The notes beneath the pieces are model-generated. The model was not told where the DNA came from. It worked only from the letters and a program-made list of their open reading frames with translations, and did no database searches. From Candidatus Bathyarchaeota archaeon B63 (GTDB lineage: Archaea > Thermoproteota > Bathyarchaeia > Bathyarchaeales > DTEX01), in the NCBI GenBank assembly GCA_001593845.1, contig LUCF01000090.1, forward strand, positions 1 through 6,656: a stretch of DNA of 6,656 bases. The letters run 5' to 3'. A program made the position numbers and the translations under genes. Below, piece after piece: positions 1 to 5,510 of this stretch (the stretch's first letter is position 1; each line of letters starts with the position of its first letter).

Positions 1-1
1 C

Positions 2-553
2 ATCGGCGCCCTCCGCAGGCTTCCTCTGAGGCTCCGCAGGCTCTTCATCCAAGCCTACCAGTCGTATCTCTTCAATAGGTTCCTCAGCGAGAGGATGAAG
101 AGGGAAATCCCCTTAACCCGCATCCAGATCGGGGATTACCTAATGAGCATCGGAGAGGAGGGACTCCCAACCGGGCGCTTCCTAGAGGTGGAAGAGAACA
201 ATCCGCATTGGGCCTCATCTATGCTGAGGGAGGGAAAGGCAGCATTGGCCCTTCCACTCGTCGGGTTCGATCAGAAACTCTCAGGTGGTCTTCAAGGGGA
301 GATCGAGAGAGAAATCCTGGAGAAGGAGGGAATCCAGCCTCGGGACTTTAAGGTAGAGAAGATGCTTGAGGCGAGTGTGCGCGGCGGCTTGAGGAGGGCG
401 CTGGCCCCCGTCATGAACTTTAAGTTCGTAACCATGCCCGGCGACGAAGGCTCAGTAGCCAAGTTCAGCTTTATGCTTCATAGAGGCACATACGCAACAG
501 TCGTTATGAGGGAGTTCTTGAAGCCAAGCGACCCTGCGGAGCAGGGATTCTAA
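2..553 (+). CDS. truD: tRNA pseudouridine synthase D (TruD), C-terminal part
   Basis: This is the 3' end of a TruD-family tRNA pseudouridine synthase; the family isomerises a uridine in tRNA (U13 in bacteria) to pseudouridine. The frame is open from base 2 without a start, so the N-terminus and the catalytic Asp region lie off-window. Visible family signatures are the helix FIQAYQSYLFNRFLSERM near the left edge and, near the C-terminus, LHRGTYATVVMREF, which matches the TruD ending of the type PGSYATVxxREF. The ATG at 95 is internal, because the conserved YQSYLFN segment lies before it. The stop is TAA at 551-553. About 183 codons remain of a protein that is usually about 400 residues in archaea. 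A downstream plus-strand gene begins 80 bases later, after a gap with no clear terminator. The family call is firm; substrate position in this organism is inferred. Confidence 0.9.
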   Translation: MGALRRLPLRLRRLFIQAYQSYLFNRFLSERMKREIPLTRIQIGDYLMSIGEEGLPTGRFLEVEENNPHWASSMLREGKAALALPLVGFDQKLSGGLQGEIEREILEKEGIQPRDFKVEKMLEASVRGGLRRALAPVMNFKFVTMPGDEGSVAKFSFMLHRGTYATVVMREFLKPSDPAEQGF

Positions 554-620
554 CCCTTAAAGTGACCAAACCATTTCGGGAGGGAAAGACTAAAAGCCGC
601 AGCTTAACTTACTGGCTAAA

Positions 621-629
621 GGGGTGATC
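621..629 (+). promoter_or_regulatory. Shine-Dalgarno site fixing the isochorismatase start
   Basis: GGGGTGATC closely matches GGAGGTGATC, the complement of the conserved archaeal 16S rRNA 3' end. Its GGTGA core (623-627) ends five bases before ATG 633. An in-frame GTG at 624 lies inside this site, so ATG 633 is the better start. No convincing TATA box was seen in 554-620. Confidence 0.6.
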
Positions 630-632
630 TGG

Positions 633-1106
633 ATGCCTAGGGGTTCTCTCTTAACCAGGGATGGAACAATCCTCGTCGTGATAGACGTTCAAGAGAAGCT
701 CTTCGCGAAGGTGAAGGAGAGGGAGAAGATCGCCAGTAACATCTGCAGGCTGATCCGGTTCGCAGGGCTCTTGGGGGTACCAGTCATGATGACCGAGCAG
801 TACCCCAAGGGTTTGGGGCCCACAATCCCGGAGATCAGAAAGCTCACATCCGAGATCAGGCCGGTTGAGAAGGTGGAGTTCAGCTGCTTGGCCTCCCAAG
901 AATTCCGGAGGAGACTCGATGAGGCTGAGGCTAGAAACCTCATCTTGACGGGTATAGAGGCGCATATATGCGTCGCCCAGACGGCCATTGAGGCTCTGGC
1001 CGATGGGTATAGGGTCTACGTTGTGCAGGACGCGGTCTCTTCACGCAAGCTGGAGGACAAGGATGGAGAGGATGAGGGGCGAGGGAGCCGTGATAGTTAC
1101 GACTGA
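633..1106 (+). CDS. Isochorismatase-family cysteine hydrolase (ISOC1/2-like), frameshifted C-terminus
   Basis: This is a cysteine hydrolase of the isochorismatase/nicotinamidase superfamily, probably cytosolic; the physiological substrate of the ISOC-like branch is not known to me. Counting from ATG 633, the catalytic triad is complete: Asp18 in VVIDVQEKL, Lys80 in VEKVEFSCL and Cys113 in GIEAHICVAQTA. The segment TEQYPKGLGPTIPE (residues 54-67) is typical of the ISOC1/ISOC2-like branch. Homology runs through VVQDAVSSRKLEDK, then stops abruptly at about base 1062. The last residues in this frame (DGEDEGRGSRDSYD) are charged and unlike the family, while the expected C-terminal helix lies in the next frame (1063-1179). 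As written the protein has about 157 residues, the last 14 aberrant. Either the gene is truncated or the sequence has an error; the call for the N-terminal part is secure. Confidence 0.85.
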   Translation: MPRGSLLTRDGTILVVIDVQEKLFAKVKEREKIASNICRLIRFAGLLGVPVMMTEQYPKGLGPTIPEIRKLTSEIRPVEKVEFSCLASQEFRRRLDEAEARNLILTGIEAHICVAQTAIEALADGYRVYVVQDAVSSRKLEDKDGEDEGRGSRDSYD

Positions 1107-1179
1107 GATGCTTATGTACGAGCTCATGAGGAAGGCTGGAACCCCAGAGTTCAAGAGGATGCTCGAGCTTGTAAAGTAG
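1063..1179 (+). pseudogene. Displaced C-terminal segment of the isochorismatase-family hydrolase
   Basis: In the +1 frame, the segment MERMRGEGAVIVTTEMLMYE followed by LMRKAGTPEFKRMLELVK reads as the normal C-terminus of ISOC-like hydrolases, which have the shape ALxRMRxxGA-xxTTxE-LMYELM-PEFKxxxxLIK. The preceding part of the protein is in the frame of ATG 633, ending at Lys 1059-1061, so the two join at base 1062. Against the family pattern ED-x-x-V-A-L-x-R-M, about three residues are also missing at the joint. The net change could therefore be an 8-base deletion rather than a single inserted base. The stop is TAG at 1177-1179, three bases before the end of the convergent gene. There is no independent ribosome binding site, so this is a fragment and not a separate gene. 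Confidence 0.75.
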
Positions 1180-1182
1180 TGG

Positions 1183-2253
1183 TCAGAAGCAGCTCCAGTA
1201 CTTGCTCATTATGTCCTTTAGGCCGTCGACTATTCTCTTAACCCTCTCTATGTTCCGCCATGGATCGGGGAGGGGCTTAAAGAAGTCTTCTATCTCCTCA
1301 GGCGGGGAGTCAGGCTTGATCAGGCCTAGAGCCAGAGCGTACCAGCAGTATGGCAGGACCTCGATGTTGTATCCGCTTCCGATGAGGAGAATCGCCCTTC
1401 CCCCGCACACATCCTCAGAGACCGAGTTTATGACGCGTGAGATCTCGAAGAATCCACGTGCGGTCAGCCCGAGGCTTCCAAGGTGATCCGCGAAATGCGC
1501 GTCGCTTCCCCCATTGGCTATGATCATGTCAGGTCTAAATTCCCTGGCCAGGGGAGGGAAGACCTCATTCAGGGCATACATGTACGCCTTTTCACCCGTC
1601 CTCATGGGGAGCGGAACGTTAACATTCAGCCCCTCACCCGCGCCTGAGCCGACCTCGTGGAGGAAGCCCCTGCCCGGATAGATCGTCCTGGGGTCCTGAT
1701 GGAGCGAGATGAAGAGAACATCTCCGTCTGAATAGAATATGTCGCTGGTTCCGTTCCCGAAATGGACATCATAATCCAGTATGAGGACACGTTTGACGAG
1801 GCGGAGTCTGCGGAGCCTATTAACGAGTATGGCGATGTCATTGAAGAGGCAGAACCCGCCTCCGTAGCCTACCCCGGCGTGGTGGAACCCGCCTCCGAGG
1901 GCAACGGCCTTCTCAGCCTCTCCATGTATGACGCGTCTCCCAGCATCGATGACCCCTCCGATTATGTATAATGCCCCCTCCAGGATGCGTTTAGAGACTG
2001 GTGTGTCAACATCGTAGTATCCGCCCTTCTCAGCCAGCTCGTAGATGTGGTTGATGTACCGTTCCGTGTGCACCTCCAGGAGATCCTCTCTGCCCGCCGG
2101 CTTCGGCTCTACGAAGAGGACATCCCTTGATCTTGAAAGTCCCTTCTGATCGAAGAAGGCCTTAGCCTTTACGAACCTGTCCCCTCTGAAGGGATGATTA
2201 ACCCCTAAGTCGTACTGCTGAAACTTCTCATGGTAGGTTATACAGGCCCGCAA
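1183..2253 (-). CDS. Histone deacetylase-fold (class I HDAC/AcuC-like) zinc hydrolase
   Basis: A 356-residue arginase/deacetylase-fold protein, close to the usual length of AcuC/HDAC homologues. Such enzymes remove acetyl groups from lysines or small amines using Zn2+. Visible motifs in order: NHPFRGDR (19-26), GGGFHHAG with the His pair His124/His125, GFCLFND (133-139), LDYDVHFGNGT with putative zinc ligands Asp162 and His164, NGGSDAH with the third ligand Asp251, and GSGYN with the catalytic-type Tyr295. The active site therefore looks complete. One variation is DVHFGNG where many homologues have DVHHGDG or DVHHGNG; the changed His is not the ligand. The start is TTG at 2253: the frame is closed by TAA 30 bases upstream, no ATG or GTG lies between, and RACITYH aligns with the usual family N-terminus. 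GGTG eleven bases upstream may be the ribosome binding site. The substrate (histone, Alba, acetyl-CoA synthetase or polyamine) cannot be told from sequence. Confidence 0.92.
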   Translation of the reverse strand: MRACITYHEKFQQYDLGVNHPFRGDRFVKAKAFFDQKGLSRSRDVLFVEPKPAGREDLLEVHTERYINHIYELAEKGGYYDVDTPVSKRILEGALYIIGGVIDAGRRVIHGEAEKAVALGGGFHHAGVGYGGGFCLFNDIAILVNRLRRLRLVKRVLILDYDVHFGNGTSDIFYSDGDVLFISLHQDPRTIYPGRGFLHEVGSGAGEGLNVNVPLPMRTGEKAYMYALNEVFPPLAREFRPDMIIANGGSDAHFADHLGSLGLTARGFFEISRVINSVSEDVCGGRAILLIGSGYNIEVLPYCWYALALGLIKPDSPPEEIEDFFKPLPDPWRNIERVKRIVDGLKDIMSKYWSCF

Positions 2254-2313
2254 CTGGATTTCTACACCGGTTTTCCGTGTTTATCCATGGATGATTGAGT
2301 ACTGATGAACCGG

Positions 2314-2322
2314 ATAATTTAA
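2314..2322 (-). promoter_or_regulatory. TATA box of the HDAC-fold gene
   Basis: Reading the minus strand, TTAAATTAT is preceded by a purine-rich GGAAAAC that could serve as BRE. It lies about 60 bases before the TTG start, which predicts a transcript start near 2290 and a leader of about 35 bases. This supports transcription separate from the upstream microprotein gene. Confidence 0.45.
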
Positions 2323-2341
2323 TGTTTTCCGGAGCCCGTGT

Positions 2342-2485
2342 TCAGGCCTCTTTTCCTTCCTCTTTAAGTGGCTTGAATCGATCGCATGCCTCGTCGTCTA
2401 AGTAGCGGAATATCCCCTTCAATCGGCATCGAACCAGCGTTGGCGTGGGGTCCTCAGCGAAGAGGCATTCTCCGCAGGTCGGCAT
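2342..2485 (-). CDS. Four-cysteine zinc-binding-like microprotein, 47 residues
   Basis: A short gene, not assigned to a named family. From ATG 2485 it encodes 47 residues with Cys4, Cys7, Cys20 and Cys34, giving C-x2-C-x12-C-x13-C. Key pieces are MPTCGECLF, VRCRLKGIF and EACDRFKPL. A CxxC followed by CRLKG and ACDRFxP recurs in small archaeal and bacterial zinc-binding-like proteins, so a single structural zinc is likely. The C-terminus is charged (LKEEGKEA). The frame is open further upstream, but that stretch is arginine/proline-rich, overlaps TIP49 and looks non-coding. No Shine-Dalgarno precedes ATG 2485. TATA-like CATATG at about 2509-2514 would allow a leaderless transcript, and TTTATGTA at 2531-2538 a short leader. 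It sits between TIP49 and the HDAC-fold gene on the same strand; its role is unknown. Confidence 0.65.
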   Translation of the reverse strand: MPTCGECLFAEDPTPTLVRCRLKGIFRYLDDEACDRFKPLKEEGKEA

Positions 2486-2581
2486 AAGGAGAAAAAGGGC
2501 TCGGTGGACATATGAACTTTTTGCATGGCTACATAAAGGAGGATCAACCGGGCCTTGCGGGTTCCGCCGTGGGAAACGAAT

Positions 2582-2587
2582 AAAAAA
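2582..2587 (-). terminator. T6 stretch after the TIP49 gene
   Basis: On the minus strand a run of six T (CCATTTTTTATT) begins 17 bases past the TIP49 stop codon. Archaeal RNA polymerase terminates on short T runs without needing a hairpin, and no stable stem is seen here. It would separate TIP49 from the downstream microprotein gene. Confidence 0.45.
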
Positions 2588-2603
2588 TGGGAGAACGAGG
2601 TGC

Positions 2604-3980
2604 CTAGTGATATAAGAGTTTCTCCTCGTATCTTCTGAGATGCTCGGTTGCCTTCTGGGTGTCCATGAAGAGGGCGTCAACCCTCTCGACATCTTCGAGG
2701 GTCACGGAGTCATGCTTCTGAATCTTCGCGTTCTGAGCCGCGAGGCTGAGTAGCTGCACAGCGTATCTAAGCGAGGTCTCCGCCCCTATCTTAGTCAGCT
2801 TCTCAAGGGCGTCATTCTCTATGGTTACCTTCTCTTCCCTCGCCCTGATCCTCAGTATCTCCATTATGCTCTCCGCATCATACTCGTGAGTCGCTATTAT
2901 GACCGAACGGTCTATCAGGTCCAAGGGGAACCCCATGGGGCTCTTGACGTCCGTTCCCCGGATCGTGGTGATCCCCCTGTTCGTCGCCAGGATTATTATG
3001 GGTACGAGTTCGCTCTCCAAGGCTCTGCCGAGGAAGCTGAACGCCTCTAGATCGAGTAGGTGGCTGTCATCGATGAAGAGCACGCCTGGATGGATGAATG
3101 CTTTCCCCTCATCGACGAGCTTCTTGACTGACTCGTCTACGGCTGCCCTGATCTCAGGATCTATCTCTTTGGTCTCTGAGCCGCCCATCAGAAGCGAGAA
3201 TAGCCCGCCCCCGAGGCGACGTTGAGCATGAATCTCATCCATATCGTTCAGCGTCAGAGTATAAACGAACTCCTTCTCCTTTAGGACGTCCCCGTCGGGC
3301 CTCGGAACCTTCTGTCGTGTATCAACATCATAGGTCTTCCCCTTCGCGCTCTCGATGCTTAAGCCGAGGTTCGCGACTCTCCCGGTCTCAGCGTCTATCT
3401 GTATCACGCTTCCCTCCGTTACTCCGAGCTGTATTATCTGCTGGGCGATGGATGCCCCAGCCTCTATGGTCTTCTCCTGCTTCGTCGTCTTGAGGGTCAA
3501 CCTGACGCTTTCCGGGACCTTCTGGTACGGATTGTATGGGTGGGGCGCCGTCCTTATATCGACCCCCACAACCTCCCCCTCGTAGACCTTCCTCATCTCA
3601 TGGATCTCGACTCCTATGCATTTCCTGATAGCCTCGATCAGGACCTCCGTCTTCTTCTTCTCGCTGCTGTAGATCTCGCTTCCGCTCATCTGGATGAATG
3701 GGACGTTTGGGCCTAGCTCACGTGAGATCGCGACCGCTATCGCCGTCTTGCCCGTGCCGGGAGGGCCGGCTAAGATGACGGTCTTCCCGCTCATCTTACC
3801 CTCCTTTATCATCTGAACCACTAGACCCGCGGCCTCGCGTGCCTTCTCCTGGCCGACCATGCCATCCTTAACCTTGACGGCCTTCATATTCTCGTCTAGC
3901 CCCAGTCCCTTGATGTGGGTGTGAGCTCCTATCCTCTCGAATCTCGTGGCGCGTCCAGGGATCTCGCGTATCTCAGCCAT
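2604..3980 (-). CDS. TIP49/RuvB-like AAA+ ATPase (RuvBL1/2, Rvb homologue)
   Basis: A 458-residue archaeal homologue of eukaryotic RuvBL1/RuvBL2 (TIP49), hexameric AAA+ ATPases that in eukaryotes serve INO80/SWR1-type remodellers, acetyltransferase complexes and R2TP assembly. The archaeal role is unsettled. From ATG 3980: N-terminal RIGAHTHIKGLGLDE (16-30); Walker A GPPGTGKT (72-79); IYSSEKKKTEVL before the RuvBL-specific domain II insertion (about 125-295), which is present at full size; Walker B GVLFIDDSHLLD with Asp304 and Asp305; sensor 1 ATNRG with Asn334; arginine finger region FPLDLIDR ending at Arg358; sensor 2 TSLRYAVQLL with Arg405. The usual Walker B is DEVH, so the catalytic Glu position carries Asp here. 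A TTG lies directly before the ATG, but ATG is preferred because it sits about 26 bases from a TATA-like box. The microprotein and HDAC-fold gene follow on the same strand. Confidence 0.95.
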   Translation of the reverse strand: MAEIREIPGRATRFERIGAHTHIKGLGLDENMKAVKVKDGMVGQEKAREAAGLVVQMIKEGKMSGKTVILAGPPGTGKTAIAVAISRELGPNVPFIQMSGSEIYSSEKKKTEVLIEAIRKCIGVEIHEMRKVYEGEVVGVDIRTAPHPYNPYQKVPESVRLTLKTTKQEKTIEAGASIAQQIIQLGVTEGSVIQIDAETGRVANLGLSIESAKGKTYDVDTRQKVPRPDGDVLKEKEFVYTLTLNDMDEIHAQRRLGGGLFSLLMGGSETKEIDPEIRAAVDESVKKLVDEGKAFIHPGVLFIDDSHLLDLEAFSFLGRALESELVPIIILATNRGITTIRGTDVKSPMGFPLDLIDRSVIIATHEYDAESIMEILRIRAREEKVTIENDALEKLTKIGAETSLRYAVQLLSLAAQNAKIQKHDSVTLEDVERVDALFMDTQKATEHLRRYEEKLLYH

Positions 3981-4000
3981 CAACCGTTCCCCCAGTAACC

Positions 4001-4012
4001 GTTATAAAAAAG
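4001..4012 (-). promoter_or_regulatory. TATA box for the TIP49 gene (leaderless arrangement)
   Basis: The minus strand reads CTTTTTTATAAC, centred about 26 bases before ATG 3980, the normal archaeal TATA-to-start distance. Transcription should begin at or next to the start codon. A G-run (TGGGGGAAC, about 3984-3992) is present but would be left out of, or barely included in, such a transcript. Confidence 0.55.
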
Positions 4013-4065
4013 ATGAAGAGAGGAGAAAAATTAAGATTACTGAAATAATATGGGAAAGGCCGGTC

Positions 4066-4087
4066 TCTCCCTCAATAATTAGGGAGA
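4066..4087. repeat. Perfect 7-bp inverted repeat, possible operator
   Basis: TCTCCCT (4066-4072) and AGGGAGA (4081-4087) are exact reverse complements separated by 8 AT-rich bases, a 22-base dyad. It lies about 55 bases upstream of the TIP49 TATA box, in the divergent intergenic region. It could bind a dimeric regulator, or form a hairpin if transcribed; there is no T run after it to suggest a terminator. Confidence 0.4.
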
Positions 4088-4291
4088 AGGGATGGCCTTG
4101 TAGAAGCATTTTATGATTACGAGCCTTTTATTCACAGGCCCTCTGCCTTCAATGCTTATACCTGCTCCAAACTAGTTCTGCACATAACCGACATCATTTT
4201 TAGGCCTGAGTATAACATATACGATAATCTTATTTTGTCTGATTTGGACTTCATGATCGCGGAGAGGTCTTAGAGAACCGAAGGAAGCCTT

Positions 4292-4744
4292 ATGAGCAGG
4301 AGACTCGGTGGCCTTCTAGGTCGGATCGACGCCTGGTTCCGGCTGATCTTAAGGATCCTCACCGTCACCCTAGCCCTCATGCTTCTGGCCCTTTATGTCT
4401 CTGCCTTACCCTTAGGGCTTGAGCTCTTCTTCTTTGAGGACCTTTCGGATAGATACTCGCCCGATTACGCGGTCACCCTATCCCTGTTCAGCCTACAGTT
4501 AAGGCTGAGCCTCGGCTTCATCTTCGCATCCTGCCTACTGGTCTATGCTTTGTGCTTCCTCGTAACCTGGCTGAGGGGCGGCCTCCGGGAGGGGCTGGCC
4601 GGGCTTCCCAGCGGGACAGAGGTCTTCTATATGGGGAGGTTTCTCTTCGCCTTTCCCCTCCTTTCGAGCCTGACCTACGTCTTGGTGGTCGCTGTTCATA
4701 TCATCGAGGAGTCATATGGGATACCGGTTGGTAGGCCTCCTTGA
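4292..4744 (+). CDS. N-terminal membrane half of a split CPBP intramembrane protease
   Basis: A 150-residue hydrophobic protein with three predicted membrane helices at about residues 17-47, 72-94 and 117-138, separated by a short acidic loop (about 48-60) and a Gly/Arg-rich loop (LRGGLREGLAGLPSG, about 95-109). By itself it matches no catalytic family. Its end, HIIEESYGIPVGRPP, lies just before the next frame's LLDALLAFLELSVSPLTEE. In CPBP proteases such an N-terminal helix bundle is normally continuous with the catalytic core. The next frame overlaps it by 29 bases and supplies that core, so this is most simply the first half of one gene broken by an indel at about 4730-4742. Translationally coupled separate subunits are the alternative. 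Start ATG 4292 has a weak AAGGAAG upstream. Confidence 0.65.
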   Translation: MSRRLGGLLGRIDAWFRLILRILTVTLALMLLALYVSALPLGLELFFFEDLSDRYSPDYAVTLSLFSLQLRLSLGFIFASCLLVYALCFLVTWLRGGLREGLAGLPSGTEVFYMGRFLFAFPLLSSLTYVLVVAVHIIEESYGIPVGRPP

Positions 4745-5396
4745 TGCTTTATTAGCTTTTCTCGAATTGTCCGTATCGCCTTTGACAGAGGAGATTATCT
4801 TCAGAATCCTCCCAATAGGCGTCTTCTTTATGACCCGTGCCCTCATACTCGAGAGACGGCGGGCCTCAGCCTCCTGGAGGAGCTATCTACGGACCTCCTT
4901 TCTGGCTGTTCTGTCACCTGACGATGCGAAGAGGAGACTTGGCATAGGAAGCGTTAAGGACTCAGGTTTCTGGAGGAGCATAGGCAGAGGCGAATGGGTG
5001 ATGATCCTGTTCACTTCTTCACTCTTCGCCGCCTCCCATTACCCCCTCACCAGCACATGGGAAGCAGGTAAGGTCGCTTCAACCTTCATCCAGGGCTTCG
5101 TCATGGGTTTATCCTACATAATCTATGGGGCTCAAGCGCCGATCCTCCTGCATTGGTTCTTCAATTATTGTCTATACGCCTACACGCTGGGCCCAATAGT
5201 GCATCCGGAATTAAGCATCCTAAGGGCCTTGAATGATGGATTGACGCTGGCCCTCGGGATCCTCAGCCTCCTCACGCTCGCGTACCTTGGAGCGTCGAGG
5301 CTCCTGAAGGCGGCCCATCTTTCCCGGAGGGCCCTCAACGCAAGAAGGGGCATCAGGAAGACCCGCACATGCGGTAGCATGGAGCATGAGATCTAA
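4716..5396 (+). CDS. CPBP-family (Abi/CAAX) intramembrane metalloprotease, catalytic half
   Basis: This carries the three motifs of the CPBP (CAAX protease and bacteriocin-processing, Abi) family of membrane-embedded metalloproteases. Counting from ATG 4716: motif 1 EEIIFR (Glu25, Glu26, Arg30), motif 2 FAASH (Phe104, His108) and motif 3 HWFFN (His146, Asn150). About five to six hydrophobic segments are visible: around 5-22, 27-46, 94-108, 119-137, 139-160 and 172-194. A polar loop (about 47-90) and a basic tail (about 195-226) flank them. The catalytic set is intact, so the domain call is strong. ATG 4716 lies within the preceding frame and has no clear ribosome binding site, so the real protein probably starts at 4292 and this is its downstream part after a frame break. 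The substrate is unknown; some archaeal and bacterial relatives act in prenyl-protein maturation or peptide immunity. Confidence 0.85.
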   Translation: MGYRLVGLLDALLAFLELSVSPLTEEIIFRILPIGVFFMTRALILERRRASASWRSYLRTSFLAVLSPDDAKRRLGIGSVKDSGFWRSIGRGEWVMILFTSSLFAASHYPLTSTWEAGKVASTFIQGFVMGLSYIIYGAQAPILLHWFFNYCLYAYTLGPIVHPELSILRALNDGLTLALGILSLLTLAYLGASRLLKAAHLSRRALNARRGIRKTRTCGSMEHEI

Positions 5397-5449
5397 GTCG
5401 AAAAATGATGAATGTAGGGTTTCATAATCCCCTTAGTGCGGAAATGAAG

Positions 5450-5469
5450 CCTTAAATAAACCTTAAATA
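5450..5469 (+). repeat. Tandem CCTTAAATA direct repeat
   Basis: CCTTAAATA occurs at 5450-5458 and again at 5461-5469, an 11-base period (about one DNA turn). Both copies are TATA-like and lie between the CPBP gene and the small membrane protein gene. They could be alternative promoter elements or a regulator site; chance is possible in AT-rich DNA. Confidence 0.35.
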
Positions 5470-5485
5470 GTAGGAGATTAGATGA

Positions 5486-5494
5486 GTTATAAAT
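5486..5494 (+). promoter_or_regulatory. TATA-like box before the DUF2061-like gene
   Basis: GTTATAAAT is centred about 20-25 bases before ATG 5511, consistent with a leaderless or near-leaderless transcript for the small membrane protein. The rest of 5397-5485 holds only the TTAAATA repeats and no coding signal. Confidence 0.4.
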
Positions 5495-5510
5495 TGCGGT
5501 TGTGGTGTTG

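Larger units (their letters stand above)
3981..4291. other. Divergent intergenic region between TIP49 and the CPBP gene
   Basis: This 311-base AT-rich stretch has no credible gene. It holds the TIP49 promoter at its left end, a 7-bp inverted repeat (4066-4087), and TATA-like tracts (AACATATACG at 4214-4223, CTTATTTTG at 4229-4237) that could drive the rightward CPBP gene with a leader of about 30 bases. A weak ribosome-binding-like AAGGAAG (4281-4287) precedes ATG 4292. The longest short frame noticed in the middle is about 20 codons, without family resemblance. No tRNA or box C/D guide RNA was recognised. Confidence 0.5.

Noticed and set aside
651..988. Minus-strand open frames opposite the isochorismatase gene
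   Set aside because: They mirror a conserved plus-strand gene with a full catalytic triad and show no family resemblance.
1059..1065. Programmed ribosomal frameshift in the isochorismatase gene
   Set aside because: No slippery heptamer or following stem is seen, and residues are missing at the joint, which frameshifting would not explain.
2288..2308. TGATGA/CTGA cluster before the HDAC gene as a possible box C/D RNA
   Set aside because: The C-box-like and D-box-like elements overlap one another and lack properly spaced guides; the region is better explained as promoter and leader.
2486..2692. Longer N-terminus for the four-cysteine microprotein, from 2692
   Set aside because: The extension overlaps the TIP49 coding end, is arginine/proline-rich and crosses the T6 stretch and promoter-like sequence; ATG 2485 starts just before the first Cys motif.
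5405..5411. Perfect C-box-like ATGATGA suggesting a box C/D guide RNA
   Set aside because: No CTGA D box occurs in the following 100 bases or so, and no kink-turn partner is visible.
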